Source: Novosphingobium cyanobacteriorum
Lineage (GTDB): Bacteria > Pseudomonadota > Alphaproteobacteria > Sphingomonadales > Sphingomonadaceae
NCBI RefSeq assembly: GCF_029436685.1
Contig: NZ_JAROCY010000006.1
Coordinates: forward strand, 163,030 to 227,029
DNA: 64,000 nucleotides
Direction of reading: 5' to 3'
Numbering within the stretch: the stretch's first letter is position 1; each line of letters opens with the position of its first letter. The position numbers and the translations under genes are program-made. The notes under the pieces are model-generated. The model was not told where the DNA came from. It searched no databases and worked only from the letters and a program-made list of their open reading frames with translations. Shown here in pieces: positions 37,044-46,843 of this stretch.

Positions 37044-38075
37044 ATGTTGTACAAGGCGTGCCGCCCGCTGCTGTTCCGCATTCCCGCCGAGCCTGCCCAC
37101 CGGCTGACCATTGCCGCACTGCGCAACCTGCCGCGCGGACCACGCGCCGCGCCCGAAGCCAATCTGGCGCAGCGGGTGGCCGGAATCGTCTTTCCCAACC
37201 CGGTCGGCATGGCCCCCGGCTTCGACAAGAACGCCGAAGTGCCCGATGCGATGCTGGGCAACGGCTTCGGCTTCGTGGAGATCGGCACGGTCACGCCGCT
37301 GCCGCAGGACGGCAACCCCAAGCCGCGGCTGTTCCGCTTGGTGGAGGACCGCGCGGTGATCAACCGCATGGGCTTCAACAACGAGGGAGCCGACGCGGTG
37401 GCCGACCGCCTGCGCGCGCGGCAGGGCCAGCCCGGAATCGTGGGCGTGAACATCGGTGCGAACAAGGATTCGGTGGACCGCATCGCCGATTACGCGACGA
37501 TGACGCGGATCATGGCGCCGCTGGCAACGTATCTGAGCGTCAACATTTCCAGCCCCAACACGCCGGGCCTGCGCGCGTTGCAGGACGAAGGCGCGCTGAA
37601 GGAGCTGCTGGATGCCGTGATGGAGGCGCGCGCCACCAGCACCACACCGGTGTTCCTGAAGCTGGCGCCGGATCTCGCCACGGCAGACGTCGACGCGATC
37701 AGCCGCATCGCGCTGGACAAGCGGCTCGACGCGCTGATCGTTTCGAACACCACGATCACCCGGCCGGGACTGCAATCGCGCTATGCCGCGGAGACGGGCG
37801 GCCTGTCTGGCGAGCCGCTGCGTGCGCTGGCGCTGGAGCGGCTGCGCGATTTCCGCAAGGCGACCGGCGGCGCCATCCCGCTGGTGGGCGTGGGCGGCAT
37901 CGCTTCCGCCGAGGATGCCTGGGTGCGGATCAAGGCGGGGGCCAACCTGGTCCAGCTTTACAGCGCGCTGGTCTATGAAGGACCGGCGCTGGCCCGGCGG
38001 ATCGTGACCGGGCTGGCAAGGAAGGTGCGCGAGGAAGGCTTCAGCAGCATTGCCGAGGCCGTCGGCACCGAATAG
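37044..38075 (+). CDS. pyrD: Dihydroorotate dehydrogenase (quinone), class 2
   Basis: PyrD oxidises dihydroorotate to orotate in pyrimidine synthesis, passing electrons to quinone. The N-terminal helix (MLYKACRPLLFRIPAE) is the membrane-associating segment of class 2. FMN-site motifs include GMAPGFDKNAEV, VNISSPNTPGLR and VGGIASAEDAW, with catalytic Ser in ISSPNTPG. 343 residues is typical. The gamma-glutamyltransferase gene starts 10 bases after its stop. Confidence 0.95.
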   Translation: MLYKACRPLLFRIPAEPAHRLTIAALRNLPRGPRAAPEANLAQRVAGIVFPNPVGMAPGFDKNAEVPDAMLGNGFGFVEIGTVTPLPQDGNPKPRLFRLVEDRAVINRMGFNNEGADAVADRLRARQGQPGIVGVNIGANKDSVDRIADYATMTRIMAPLATYLSVNISSPNTPGLRALQDEGALKELLDAVMEARATSTTPVFLKLAPDLATADVDAISRIALDKRLDALIVSNTTITRPGLQSRYAAETGGLSGEPLRALALERLRDFRKATGGAIPLVGVGGIASAEDAWVRIKAGANLVQLYSALVYEGPALARRIVTGLARKVREEGFSSIAEAVGTE

Positions 38076-38085
38076 CCTGCGCCGC

Positions 38086-39840
38086 ATGGCCATTCGCATA
38101 CCGCTGTTCGCGCTCGCATCCTCGCTGTCTCTCGCCGCCTGTGCGCCCTTGCCGATGGCCGGGCCGCCCGCTGCCCCGCCGGTGCCGGCATCCACACCCC
38201 ATCGCGCTGACAACGCGCCGGTTGATGGGCCGGGCCTGGTTTCCGCAGCAGACCCGCGCGCCGCCGCCGCAGGTGCGCAGATGCTGCAGCTGGGCGGATC
38301 GGCCACCGACGCCGCGATCGCCACGATGCTGGCGCTGGGCGTGGTGGAACCACAGAGCAGCGGCATTGGCGGTGGGGGCTTCATCGTGATGGGCGATGCG
38401 GCGGGCAAGGTGGAGACGATCGACGGGCGCGAAGCTGCCCCGGCAGCTGCCACCCCGACCTGGTTCTATGCCGAAGGGCTGCCGATGCCCATCCGCGAAG
38501 CCATTCCCGGCGGGCGCAGCGTGGGCGTGCCGGGCAACCTGCGGCTGGCCGCGCTGGCGCATACCAAGCACGGCAAGCTGGCCTGGCGCACGCTGTTCGA
38601 ACCCGCGATCCGGCTGGCGCGCGACGGCTTTGCCATCACGCCGCGCCTGAATGCATCGCTGGCCATGTTCAAGGAGACCGCGGCGCTCGATCCCGCGGCG
38701 CGGGCGCTGTTCTTTGACCCGGCCGGCAATGCCCTGCCCGTGGGCACGGTGGTAAAGAATCCGGCGCTGGCGGCAACGCTGGAGCGCATCGCCGGGCGCG
38801 GCGCGGATGCATTCTACAGTGGGGACAACGCCGCCACCATCGCCGCCAAGGTGGGCACCAGCCCGATCAATCCTGCACCGATGACCACGGCCGACATCGC
38901 CGCCTATCGCGCGATCGAGCGACCGCCGGTGTGCGGAACGTATCGCGCCCATCACATCTGTTCCATGGGTCCGCCAAGCGCGGGCGGGATCATCGTTATC
39001 CAGGCGCTGGGCCAGCTGGAACGCTTTGACCTAAAGGCGATGGGGCAGAATTCCCCCGTAGCCTGGCACCTGATCGCCGAAAGCGAACGGCTGGCCTTTG
39101 CCGACCGTGACCGCTTCATCGCCGACCCTGGCCTTGTTTCGGTGCCGACGCCGGGCCTGATCGATCCATCATACATCGCGGCGCGGTCCGCGCTGATTTC
39201 GGAAAAGGCCACCCTGCCCGCTGTCCAACCGGGCAGCCCCGCAGGAGCGGGCGCGGACTACGCCATGGCCGGCCCGGTGGACGAACACGGCACCACGCAC
39301 TTCGTGGCGGTGGACCGCGACGGCGCGGTGGCGAGCTACACGTCCACGGTGGAGAGCGGCTTCGGATCGGGCCTGATGGCGAACGGGTATTACCTGAACA
39401 ACGAGCTGACCGATTTCAACATCGTGCCCATGCGCGATGGCAAGCCGACCGCCAACAGGGTGGAAGGCGGCAAGCGGCCGCGCAGCTCGATGAGCCCGGT
39501 GGTGGTCTATGGCCCTGATGGCACGCTGCGAATGGCCGTGGGCGGCGCCGGTGGCATGACCATCCCCGTGCAGGTGATCCGGGCCATCATCGGCACGCTC
39601 GATTGGGGCCTTTCCGCGCGCGAGGCGCTGGGGCTGGGCGTGGTGATGCCGATGGGCGACATGCTGGGCGTGGAGCAGGGCACCGCGCTGGAAGGGATGA
39701 TCCCCGCGCTGCAGGCACTGGGCCATGCGCAGGTGCGCGCGATGCCGCTGCGGCTTAAGGCCAATGCGATCGAACGCGTGGGCAACAGCTGGCGCGGTGC
39801 GGCCGACCCGCGCAGCGAAGGGGCCAGCGTGACACCCTGA
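38086..39840 (+). CDS. ggt: Gamma-glutamyltransferase, lipoprotein type
   Basis: GGT cleaves gamma-glutamyl bonds of glutathione and transfers the glutamyl group. The autoprocessing nucleophile is the first Thr of TTHFVAVDRDG, matching the family signature ending STVESGFGSG. The N-terminus is a lipoprotein signal with lipobox LAAC at about residues 17-20, so the enzyme is probably anchored on the periplasmic side. The ATG at 38086 was chosen over one 36 bases upstream within pyrD. 584 residues is normal. Confidence 0.92.
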   Translation: MAIRIPLFALASSLSLAACAPLPMAGPPAAPPVPASTPHRADNAPVDGPGLVSAADPRAAAAGAQMLQLGGSATDAAIATMLALGVVEPQSSGIGGGGFIVMGDAAGKVETIDGREAAPAAATPTWFYAEGLPMPIREAIPGGRSVGVPGNLRLAALAHTKHGKLAWRTLFEPAIRLARDGFAITPRLNASLAMFKETAALDPAARALFFDPAGNALPVGTVVKNPALAATLERIAGRGADAFYSGDNAATIAAKVGTSPINPAPMTTADIAAYRAIERPPVCGTYRAHHICSMGPPSAGGIIVIQALGQLERFDLKAMGQNSPVAWHLIAESERLAFADRDRFIADPGLVSVPTPGLIDPSYIAARSALISEKATLPAVQPGSPAGAGADYAMAGPVDEHGTTHFVAVDRDGAVASYTSTVESGFGSGLMANGYYLNNELTDFNIVPMRDGKPTANRVEGGKRPRSSMSPVVVYGPDGTLRMAVGGAGGMTIPVQVIRAIIGTLDWGLSAREALGLGVVMPMGDMLGVEQGTALEGMIPALQALGHAQVRAMPLRLKANAIERVGNSWRGAADPRSEGASVTP

Positions 39841-39943
39841 TGGCGGGCAATGGGGCCGCTTGCCGTAAGGGCAGGCGCGCCCTACGTTCGGAATCAAGGA
39901 TCGCGCGTTGGCGGACGGGCGACGGCGGGTCAGGGGATCACGG

Positions 39944-41761
39944 GTGCAGCTTTCCGATTTCGCGACGTTTCCGAATCTTGTTGCCATGTTTCTTTCGCGC
40001 GCGGCGGAGCGGGGCGATGCGCCGTTCCTGTGGGCCAAGTCGGGCGGCAAATGGCATTCGCGTTCATGGCGGCAGGTGGCCGACGAGGTGTGCCTGCTGG
40101 CGCAGAACCTGCGCGCACTGGGCCTGAACGATGGTGACCGGGTTGCGCTGATTTCCGAGAACCGGCCCGAATGGTGCATCGCCGACCTGGCGATCATGGC
40201 GGCGGGGTTGGTGACGGTGCCGACCTACACCACCAATACCGAGCGCGACCACCTGCACATCCTGGAAAATTCGGGCGCGCGGGCAGTGATCGTGTCAACG
40301 CCCAAGCTGGCCCAGCCGCTGCTTTCCGCCGCCCTGCGCGCGCCGTGCGCCGAGTTCGTGATCGGCATCGAACCGTTGAAGCAGATGCAGGCGAGCACGG
40401 TATCGTTCCGCGAATGGAGCGACATGACCGCCGGCGATGCGGCCACCGCCCGCGCCGATGTGGAGGCCCGCATTGCAGGCATCGGCCGCAGCGATCTGGC
40501 CTGCATCATCTACACCAGCGGCACCGGCGGCGCCCCGCGCGGCGTGCGCCAGCACCACGGCGCGATCCTGTGCAACGTGGAAGGTGCGGCCTTCATCCTG
40601 TCGGAAGACTTCGGCTGGGAGGAAGAGATCTTCCTCTCGTTCCTGCCGCTCAGCCACGCCTATGAACACACCGGTGGCCAGTTCCTGCCCATCGGCATGG
40701 GCGCGCAGATCTATTACGCCGAAGGGCTCGACAAGCTGGCGAGCAATATCGAGGAGACGCGCCCCACCTTCATGGTGGTGGTCCCGCGCCTGTTCGAAGT
40801 GCTGCGGGCCCGGATCATCAAGCAGGTGGAAAAGCAGGGCAAGCTGGCCAATTACCTGATGGGCCGGGCGCTTTCCATCGGCGGCCGCAAGGCGGATGGC
40901 AAGGGCCGGTTGATCGACATGCCGATGGACGCGGTGCTGGAACGCATCCTGCGCCCCAAGATCCGGGCGCGCTTCGGCGGACGGATCAAGGCGATGGTAT
41001 CGGGCGGGGCGCCGCTGAACCCGGAAGTGGGCGTGTTCTTCGACGCCATGGGGCTGACCATGCTGCAGGGTTATGGCCAGACCGAGGCGGGTCCGGTGAT
41101 ATCGTGCAACCGGCCGGCGGTGGGCCTGAAGATGGATACGGTGGGACCGCCGCTGAAGGGCGTGGAGGTGAAGATCGCCCCGGATGGCGAGATCCTGGTG
41201 CGTGGCGAGCTGGTGACCCACGGATACTGGCAGAACGAGCCCGAGACCGAGCGCGCCATCCCGCGCAGCGGCCCGCAGGCGGGCTGGCTGCACACGGGTG
41301 ACATCGGGCACCTCGATGCCAAGGGCCGCATCGTCATTACCGACCGCAAGAAGGACATGATCGTCAACGACAAGGGCGACAACGTCTCGCCCCAGCGGAT
41401 CGAGGGCATGCTGACGCTGCAGCCTGAGATTGCGCAGGCGATGGTGAGCGGGGACAAGCGGCCCTACATCGTCGGGCTGATCGTGCCCGATCCGGAATGG
41501 GCGCTGGAATGGGCGCGCGCGCAGGGCGAACACTTCGATTTCCGCGAGCTGCAGGACCTGCCCGCGTTCCGCAACGCCATCCGCGCGGCAGTGGACCGGG
41601 TGAACAAGGACTTGAGCGTGACCGAAAAGGTGCGCCAGTTCACCTTTGCCGACGAGGCGTTTTCCATCGACAACGAGGAGATGACTCCCAGCCTGAAGAT
41701 CCGCCGGCACAAGATCAGGGAACGCTATGGCGCGCGGATCGACGCGCTCTACAAGGCGTGA
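39944..41761 (+). CDS. Long-chain acyl-CoA synthetase (AMP-forming), FadD15-like
   Basis: An AMP-dependent synthetase that activates fatty acids as acyl-CoA. The phosphate-binding loop is IIYTSGTGGAPRGV, where the usual Thr and Lys of TSGTTGxPKG are Gly and Arg. Other motifs are intact: YGQTEAGPV, HTGDIG, the DRKKDMI hinge, and the catalytic Lys in TPSLKIRRHKI. About 605 residues. I favour the GTG at 39944, which has AGGGGATCAC upstream; a TTG twelve codons earlier is also in frame. Substrate chain length cannot be read here. Confidence 0.9.
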   Translation: MQLSDFATFPNLVAMFLSRAAERGDAPFLWAKSGGKWHSRSWRQVADEVCLLAQNLRALGLNDGDRVALISENRPEWCIADLAIMAAGLVTVPTYTTNTERDHLHILENSGARAVIVSTPKLAQPLLSAALRAPCAEFVIGIEPLKQMQASTVSFREWSDMTAGDAATARADVEARIAGIGRSDLACIIYTSGTGGAPRGVRQHHGAILCNVEGAAFILSEDFGWEEEIFLSFLPLSHAYEHTGGQFLPIGMGAQIYYAEGLDKLASNIEETRPTFMVVVPRLFEVLRARIIKQVEKQGKLANYLMGRALSIGGRKADGKGRLIDMPMDAVLERILRPKIRARFGGRIKAMVSGGAPLNPEVGVFFDAMGLTMLQGYGQTEAGPVISCNRPAVGLKMDTVGPPLKGVEVKIAPDGEILVRGELVTHGYWQNEPETERAIPRSGPQAGWLHTGDIGHLDAKGRIVITDRKKDMIVNDKGDNVSPQRIEGMLTLQPEIAQAMVSGDKRPYIVGLIVPDPEWALEWARAQGEHFDFRELQDLPAFRNAIRAAVDRVNKDLSVTEKVRQFTFADEAFSIDNEEMTPSLKIRRHKIRERYGARIDALYKA

Positions 41762-41850
41762 TCCGCTGCTGTTTTCAAACCTGCGTCACTAATCCCTAGC
41801 CGTCGTTACCGACCGATTCACCCATATCGGCCAGATAGGGTGGACGGGAG

Positions 41851-44142
41851 GTGTCCGACGTGGACCGGCTGGCCTATGCGAACATAAGGGCGAACAGCGC
41901 CGCAATCCGGCTGGAACCGGTGCTGGACGATTTCCGCATGCTGCCCCGCGCCGTGCTGGGCGGCTTTCCCACGATCCTGTTCTATGCCGCGCTGCTTTGG
42001 CCGCACGAGCCGCACTGGCTGGTTCTGGCCTGGCTCGCCGCGCTGCTGACGCCGCTGGCCGGTTGCCACCTGCTGTGGATGCAGTGGCGCAAGCGGCAGG
42101 GTGATCTGGAATGGCTGGCGTGGGCCCGCAAGCCGCTGGTCATCCTGTCGCTCTTGACCGGATTCGGCTGGGGCGCACCGGTGGTGGTGACCGCGCTGAA
42201 GGGTGAACCCGTGCTGTTCTGCATCACCATGGTGGTGGGCGCAGGCGTGCTGGGCGGGGTCAATTCCAGCAAGGGCAGCTATGCCCCCGCAACGCTTGCG
42301 GTGATCGTGCCGGGGGTGCTGAGCGGGCTGGTCGCCTGGGCGATCTTCCTCGGCCCTGCCGAATTTGCCGGAGTCGCGGTGCTGACCGTAATCTTCGGCG
42401 CGTTCCTGTGCACCGCCGTGATCGATCGGCAGCGCAAGCACGTGGCGCAGTTCGAAGCGCGCGAAGGGCAGCGCCTGTCCATCGAAACGGTCCGCCTCCT
42501 GCTCAACGACTTTCAGGAACAGGCTGCCGACTGGCTGTGGCGGGTGGACGCACAGGGGCGCGTCTTCGCCCCCGGCTTCCGTTTTCGCCAGGTGACCGGC
42601 CGCAGTGTCGACGATCTGACAGGCCTGCCCTTTGCCGACCTGTTCGACGAAAGCCCGGAGCGGGCGATCCTGGAAAACCACCTCGACAGCCGGACACCGT
42701 TCCGCAACCTGACCGTGCAGCTGACCATCGGCGCGGAAAAGCGGTGGTGGACGCTGTCCGCCCGCGCGCTCGACAACGGAGAGATGCACGGGGTCGCATC
42801 GGATGTCACCGCACAGAAACGGGCCGAAGAGCGGATCAGCTACATGGCCCACTTCGACGGCCTGACCGAGCTGTCGAACCGTTTCCGCTTCAACGAATGC
42901 CTGCAACGCGCGCTGACCGGGCGCCTGGTCGACAGTGAGGACGTTGCCGTCCTGTGCCTTGACCTGGACCGCTTCAAGGCGGTGAACGATACGCTGGGCC
43001 ATCCGGCTGGTGACCTGTTGCTGCGGCAGGTGGCAAGGCGGATCGAACTGGCCGTTGGCGCGGAAGGACTGATCGCCCGGCTGGGCGGCGACGAATTCGC
43101 CGTGCTGCTGTGCGGCCCGGATGCAGCATCGCGGGCGGAACCAACGGCGCAGCGCATCATCGCCGAGCTTGCCGAACCGTTTCATCTGGAAGAGCATCAG
43201 GTCCTGTCCTCCACCAGCATCGGCATCGCCACCTCGATCGACGGGTGCGTGGATGCGGCAGACATGATGAAGATGGCCGACCTGGCCCTTTATGCCGCCA
43301 AGGAGCAGGGGAGAAACCGGCTGGTCCATTACACCGCCGGCATGGAAACGCAGGCCCGCGAACGGCGTGAACTGGAGATCGACCTGCGCCGTGGCCTTGG
43401 CAACGGCGAGTTCGAATTGCTCTACCAACCACAGGTGGACATCGAGACCGGGGCCATCGCGTGCTATGAAGCGCTGGTGCGGTGGAACCACCCCACGCGC
43501 GGCACCATCCTGCCGGGCAGCTTCATCGACATGGCCGAGGAAACCGGCCTGATCGTGCCGCTGGGCCAATGGGTGATCCGCGCGGCGACCGAGGCGGCAG
43601 GCCGCTGGCCGGACGATGTGCGCGTGGCGGTGAACCTTTCACCCGCACAACTGCGCGATCCCGGCCTCCTGCCCTGCGTGATCCAGGCGATGGCCTCGGC
43701 AGGCCTTTCAGCAAACCGGCTTGAGCTGGAAATCACCGAAAGCGTGCTGCTGGAAGATACCGAGGACAACCTGGCCACGCTGCATCGCCTGCGCGATCTG
43801 GGCCTGCGCATCTCGCTCGACGATTTCGGCACCGGGTATTCCTCACTGAACTACCTGCGCAACTTCCCGTTCGACAAGATCAAGATCGATCGCTGCTTCA
43901 TCGAAGGCATCGAGGAGCGCGGGGATTGCCAGGCGATCGTCAGCGCCATGATCACGCTGGCGGAAGATCTGGGCATGGTCATAACGGCGGAAGGCGTCGA
44001 GACGGTGGAGCAGCTTGAACGCCTGCGCCTGCACGGCTGCCGGCAGATCCAGGGCTATCTGGTGGCGCGACCGCTGTCGGCGGCCCTGCTCGATGCCCAT
44101 CTGGGGCTGGTGAACGAAGCCATGGCCCGGCGCGCCGGGTAA
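41851..44142 (+). CDS. Membrane PAS-GGDEF-EAL cyclic-di-GMP enzyme
   Basis: The first 200 residues contain five or six hydrophobic helices, followed by a PAS domain (about 225-325), a GGDEF domain with intact RLGGDEFAVLL, and an EAL domain. The EAL side has YEALVRWNHP, AVNLSPAQL, ITES, DDFGTGYSSL and AEGVETVEQ, so the metal and catalytic residues of a phosphodiesterase are all present. No RxxD inhibitory site precedes GGDEF. It may therefore both make and break cyclic-di-GMP. The start is GTG at 41851 or, with GGGAGG spaced eight bases ahead, GTG at 41860. Confidence 0.93.
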   Translation: MSDVDRLAYANIRANSAAIRLEPVLDDFRMLPRAVLGGFPTILFYAALLWPHEPHWLVLAWLAALLTPLAGCHLLWMQWRKRQGDLEWLAWARKPLVILSLLTGFGWGAPVVVTALKGEPVLFCITMVVGAGVLGGVNSSKGSYAPATLAVIVPGVLSGLVAWAIFLGPAEFAGVAVLTVIFGAFLCTAVIDRQRKHVAQFEAREGQRLSIETVRLLLNDFQEQAADWLWRVDAQGRVFAPGFRFRQVTGRSVDDLTGLPFADLFDESPERAILENHLDSRTPFRNLTVQLTIGAEKRWWTLSARALDNGEMHGVASDVTAQKRAEERISYMAHFDGLTELSNRFRFNECLQRALTGRLVDSEDVAVLCLDLDRFKAVNDTLGHPAGDLLLRQVARRIELAVGAEGLIARLGGDEFAVLLCGPDAASRAEPTAQRIIAELAEPFHLEEHQVLSSTSIGIATSIDGCVDAADMMKMADLALYAAKEQGRNRLVHYTAGMETQARERRELEIDLRRGLGNGEFELLYQPQVDIETGAIACYEALVRWNHPTRGTILPGSFIDMAEETGLIVPLGQWVIRAATEAAGRWPDDVRVAVNLSPAQLRDPGLLPCVIQAMASAGLSANRLELEITESVLLEDTEDNLATLHRLRDLGLRISLDDFGTGYSSLNYLRNFPFDKIKIDRCFIEGIEERGDCQAIVSAMITLAEDLGMVITAEGVETVEQLERLRLHGCRQIQGYLVARPLSAALLDAHLGLVNEAMARRAG

Positions 44143-44146
44143 AGGA

Positions 44147-44680
44147 TCACGCGGCTTCGAGTTCCACGAATTCGGGATAGAACACCGGCTGGCGCCCGGA
44201 CCAGCCCGGCGCGGTGGCGGCGGCTTCGCTGATCGATTGCAGCAGCAGCTTGCGCCGGTCGGGGCGGATCTGCGGCAGGGCCGCGGCACCACAGAAGGCC
44301 GATGGCAGCCAGGGCCGCACTTCGGCGCCCAGCAGGCGTTCGTAAAGGAAGCGATAGGCGCTGAAGCTTGAGATGCGTTCCTGCGCGAGGTCGAAAGTGG
44401 TCACGCGCATCAACGGACCCATGGCGCGCTCGATGCAGTCCAGCCCTTCGGCATTGGGCAGTTCCTGGCGCAGCAGCTTCAGGTCCTGATAGACCACATA
44501 CTGCTGGCGGATCGAAGCGGTCTCTTCGCCATTGCGCGCCCACAGGCGAAAGGCATCGGCGCGACCAAGCCCGACATCGAGGCTGCGGCGGATATAGCGC
44601 TGCTCGCAGGGCGTGAAGCTGGCGAACTCGCGCAGCTCGGCCAGGATCACTTGTGCGGTACGGCTGTTCGACATCGCCAT
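44147..44680 (-). CDS. Unidentified 177-residue protein
   Basis: A soluble, mostly helical protein with no signal, membrane helix or known motif that I can name. The N-terminal half has EQRYIRRSLDVGLGRADAFRLW, which looks like a small helical domain. It converges on the GGDEF/EAL gene, the stops being four bases apart, and is followed upstream by the trmB gene on the same strand 142 bases away. Codon bias and length support coding. Function unknown. Confidence 0.7.
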   Translation of the reverse strand: MAMSNSRTAQVILAELREFASFTPCEQRYIRRSLDVGLGRADAFRLWARNGEETASIRQQYVVYQDLKLLRQELPNAEGLDCIERAMGPLMRVTTFDLAQERISSFSAYRFLYERLLGAEVRPWLPSAFCGAAALPQIRPDRRKLLLQSISEAAATAPGWSGRQPVFYPEFVELEAA

Positions 44681-44822
44681 GAGACTCCCGCGCAGGCCAA
44701 GGCAGACCCGGCCCCGCGGATTTCACACTAGGCCTGTTTGGTTATCGGAACGTTAAATGGTTAATGCGGCCGGAGTCCAAGCGATTCCGCGACTGCGTTA
44801 ACGGAAGCACCGGTAACCATGT

Positions 44823-45563
44823 TCACTGCGAATCGGGTGCCGAATCGGCCCGGCGACGGTATCGGAAGTACCATACCTCATGCCCATAGACATTGCGCGC
44901 CTTTGATTCATAACGCGTTTCCGGCCAGCCGCCGGGGCGTACCTGAAAGTCCCGCGGGGTTTCCGCCAGCCAATCGAACTGGTGCGTGTGCCGGGTCATC
45001 ACCATCAGCGCGTGCCGCAGGTAAATGGCATGGTCGGTGCCGAAGCGGAATTCGCCGCCAGGCTTCAGCTTGCGCGCGAACAGGTCCACCGGCCCGTCGT
45101 TCATCATCCGTCGCTTGGCATGGCGCGCCTTGGGCCAGGGATCGGGGTGGAGCAGATAGAGGAACGAGAGCGCGCCATCGGGAATGCGCGCCAGCACTTC
45201 CAGCGCATCGCCATGGTGGATGCGGATATTGCGGATCGGCAGGTGGGCACCGTTGTCGCCATCCACATGGGTCAGCGCCTGCGCCACGCCATTGAGAAAC
45301 GGCTCCGCCCCGATGAAGCCGTGATCGGGCAGCATGTCGGCGCGGAACGCCATATGCTCGCCGCCGCCGAAGCCGATCTCGAAGTGAAGCGGACGATCGC
45401 TGCCGAACAGGGCCTGCGCCGTCACCGGCCCTTCCGCAGGCACTGCGATCTGCGGCAGCAGCGTGTCCACCAGCGCCTGCTGCCCTGCGCGCAGCGGTTT
45501 GCCCTTGGCACGGCCATAGAGGCGGTTGATCGTGGTCGGATCGCCGGATTTGTACGCAGTCAT
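44823..45563 (-). CDS. trmB: tRNA (guanine-N7-)-methyltransferase
   Basis: TrmB methylates G46 of tRNA using S-adenosylmethionine. Diagnostic segments are HFEIGFGGGEHMAF (SAM site), FIGAEPFLNGVAQA and HPDPWPKARHAKRRM, followed by GTDHAIYL. 246 residues is normal for the family. No partner subunit is needed in bacteria. A cytoplasmic enzyme with clear identity. Confidence 0.94.
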   Translation of the reverse strand: MTAYKSGDPTTINRLYGRAKGKPLRAGQQALVDTLLPQIAVPAEGPVTAQALFGSDRPLHFEIGFGGGEHMAFRADMLPDHGFIGAEPFLNGVAQALTHVDGDNGAHLPIRNIRIHHGDALEVLARIPDGALSFLYLLHPDPWPKARHAKRRMMNDGPVDLFARKLKPGGEFRFGTDHAIYLRHALMVMTRHTHQFDWLAETPRDFQVRPGGWPETRYESKARNVYGHEVWYFRYRRRADSAPDSQ

Positions 45564-45622
45564 GCCTGCGCCGTTGGCATTACCGGGCGGTCAATGCAAC
45601 CGCCCGGCTCTGCCCTGTGCGG

Positions 45623-45832
45623 TCAGCCATCGCGCTTCAGGGCGCCGGGCCGGTGTGCGGCCTGCTTGCCGTCGTCGGTCTCGACCAGGTATTCCGGGTT
45701 GTCGGCAGAGGCCGCAACCCTTTGCCCCTTGATGGATGTCGGCTTTTCAAGGCGCCGCACCACCTTGCCATGCGCCGTGCCGCCGTGGCTGCTCCACGCC
45801 ACCCTGTCGCCGCGCTTCAGTTCCTTTGCCAT
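45623..45832 (-). CDS. DUF2945 (TUDOR-like hypervirulence-associated) small protein
   Basis: A 69-residue basic protein with the DUF2945 pattern: GDRVAWSSHGGTAHGKVVRR, then a second half ending KQAAHRPGALKRD. The fold is predicted SH3/TUDOR-like. Found widely in bacteria and fungi with no settled function. The Met at 45832 has GGAACGGGC upstream; a longer reading adds residues without bias. It sits 75 bases downstream of the ctrA terminator. Confidence 0.85.
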   Translation of the reverse strand: MAKELKRGDRVAWSSHGGTAHGKVVRRLEKPTSIKGQRVAASADNPEYLVETDDGKQAAHRPGALKRDG

Positions 45833-45907
45833 GCCCGTTCCTTTCAGATGCACATGGTCGGCAAACGGAAACGGCGGGGCGAGTTCCGGCGCTTGCCCCA
45901 AAACGCA

Positions 45908-45932
45908 AACGGCCCGCACAGGGCGGGCCGTT
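45908..45932 (-). terminator. Rho-independent terminator of ctrA
   Basis: A perfect nine-base-pair stem (AACGGCCCG/CGGGCCGTT) with a seven-base loop lies 25 bases after the ctrA stop on the minus strand, followed by TGCGTTTT. Confidence 0.75.
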
Positions 45933-45956
45933 CACTCGTCATCGCAGGGAAATCGT

Positions 45957-46658
45957 TCAGGCCGCCTCGATCGCGGTCATGTCGTCGGGATCGCGCAGCA
46001 CATAGCCGCGGCCCCACACGGTCTCGATGTAGTTCTCGCCCCCGCAGGCATGCGCCAGCTTCTTGCGCAGCTTGCAGATGAACACGTCGATGATCTTGAG
46101 TTCCGGCTCGTCCATCCCGCCATAAAGGTGGTTGAGGAACATTTCCTTGGTCAGCGTGGTGCCCTTGCGCAGTGAAAGCAGCTCGAGCATCGCGTATTCC
46201 TTGCCGGTCAGGTGCACGCGGGCACCATCGACTTCGACGGTCTTGGCGTCGAGGTTGACCGAAAGCTTGCCGGTGCGGATGACCGACTGCGAATGGCCCT
46301 TGGACCGGCGCACCACGGCGTGGATACGGGCGATCAGCTCTTCGCGGTGGAAAGGCTTGGTCACATAATCGTCCGCGCCGAAGCCGAACGAACGAACCTT
46401 GCTGTCCATTTCGGAAATGCCCGAAAGGATCAGCACCGGCGTCTGCACCTTGGCGACGCGCAGCTTCTTCAGCACGTCATACCCGTGCATGTCGGGCAGG
46501 TTCAGGTCGAGCAGGATGATGTCGTAATCATACAGCTTGCCGAGATCGAGGCCTTCTTCGCCCAGATCGGTAGAGTAAACATTGAACCCTTCGGTCGTGA
46601 GCATGAGCTCGATCGCCTTGGCGGTGGTCGGCTCGTCCTCGATCAGCAGAACGCGCAT
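45957..46658 (-). CDS. ctrA: Cell-cycle response regulator CtrA
   Basis: The 233-residue OmpR-family regulator matches CtrA closely: receiver with acidic pocket LIEDE, phospho-acceptor Asp51 in [14 protein letters not shown], and a winged-helix domain with [18 protein letters not shown] and [12 protein letters not shown]. CtrA controls cell-cycle, division and motility genes in alphaproteobacteria. It is monocistronic. The upstream region contains a TTAA-N7-TCAA site, close to the CtrA consensus, suggesting autoregulation. Confidence 0.95.
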   Translation of the reverse strand: MRVLLIEDEPTTAKAIELMLTTEGFNVYSTDLGEEGLDLGKLYDYDIILLDLNLPDMHGYDVLKKLRVAKVQTPVLILSGISEMDSKVRSFGFGADDYVTKPFHREELIARIHAVVRRSKGHSQSVIRTGKLSVNLDAKTVEVDGARVHLTGKEYAMLELLSLRKGTTLTKEMFLNHLYGGMDEPELKIIDVFICKLRKKLAHACGGENYIETVWGRGYVLRDPDDMTAIEAA

Positions 46659-46692
46659 TGGTCAGCCCCTTCTTGCCATTCCCCGGCTGGCA

Positions 46693-46707
46693 TTAACCCC
46701 CCTTCAA
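46693..46707. promoter_or_regulatory. Candidate CtrA box upstream of ctrA
   Basis: TTAA (46693-46696), seven bases, TCAA (46704-46707): one mismatch to the TTAA-N7-TTAA consensus, 35 bases before the ctrA start. A weaker TTAA-N7-TAAG lies at 46753-46767 and a GATTC (GANTC methylation) site at 46833. Confidence 0.45.
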
Positions 46708-46843
46708 AGGGTCTTGCCCGTCATTAACCATAGGACCAATGAACATGAAAGGTTAATTTATCGTAAGCAAAGGGCACGCGTCGCCCGGAATTAATAACGG
46801 GCCGGTTGAACCGTGGTGTCGGAAATATAAGGGATTCCGCGTA

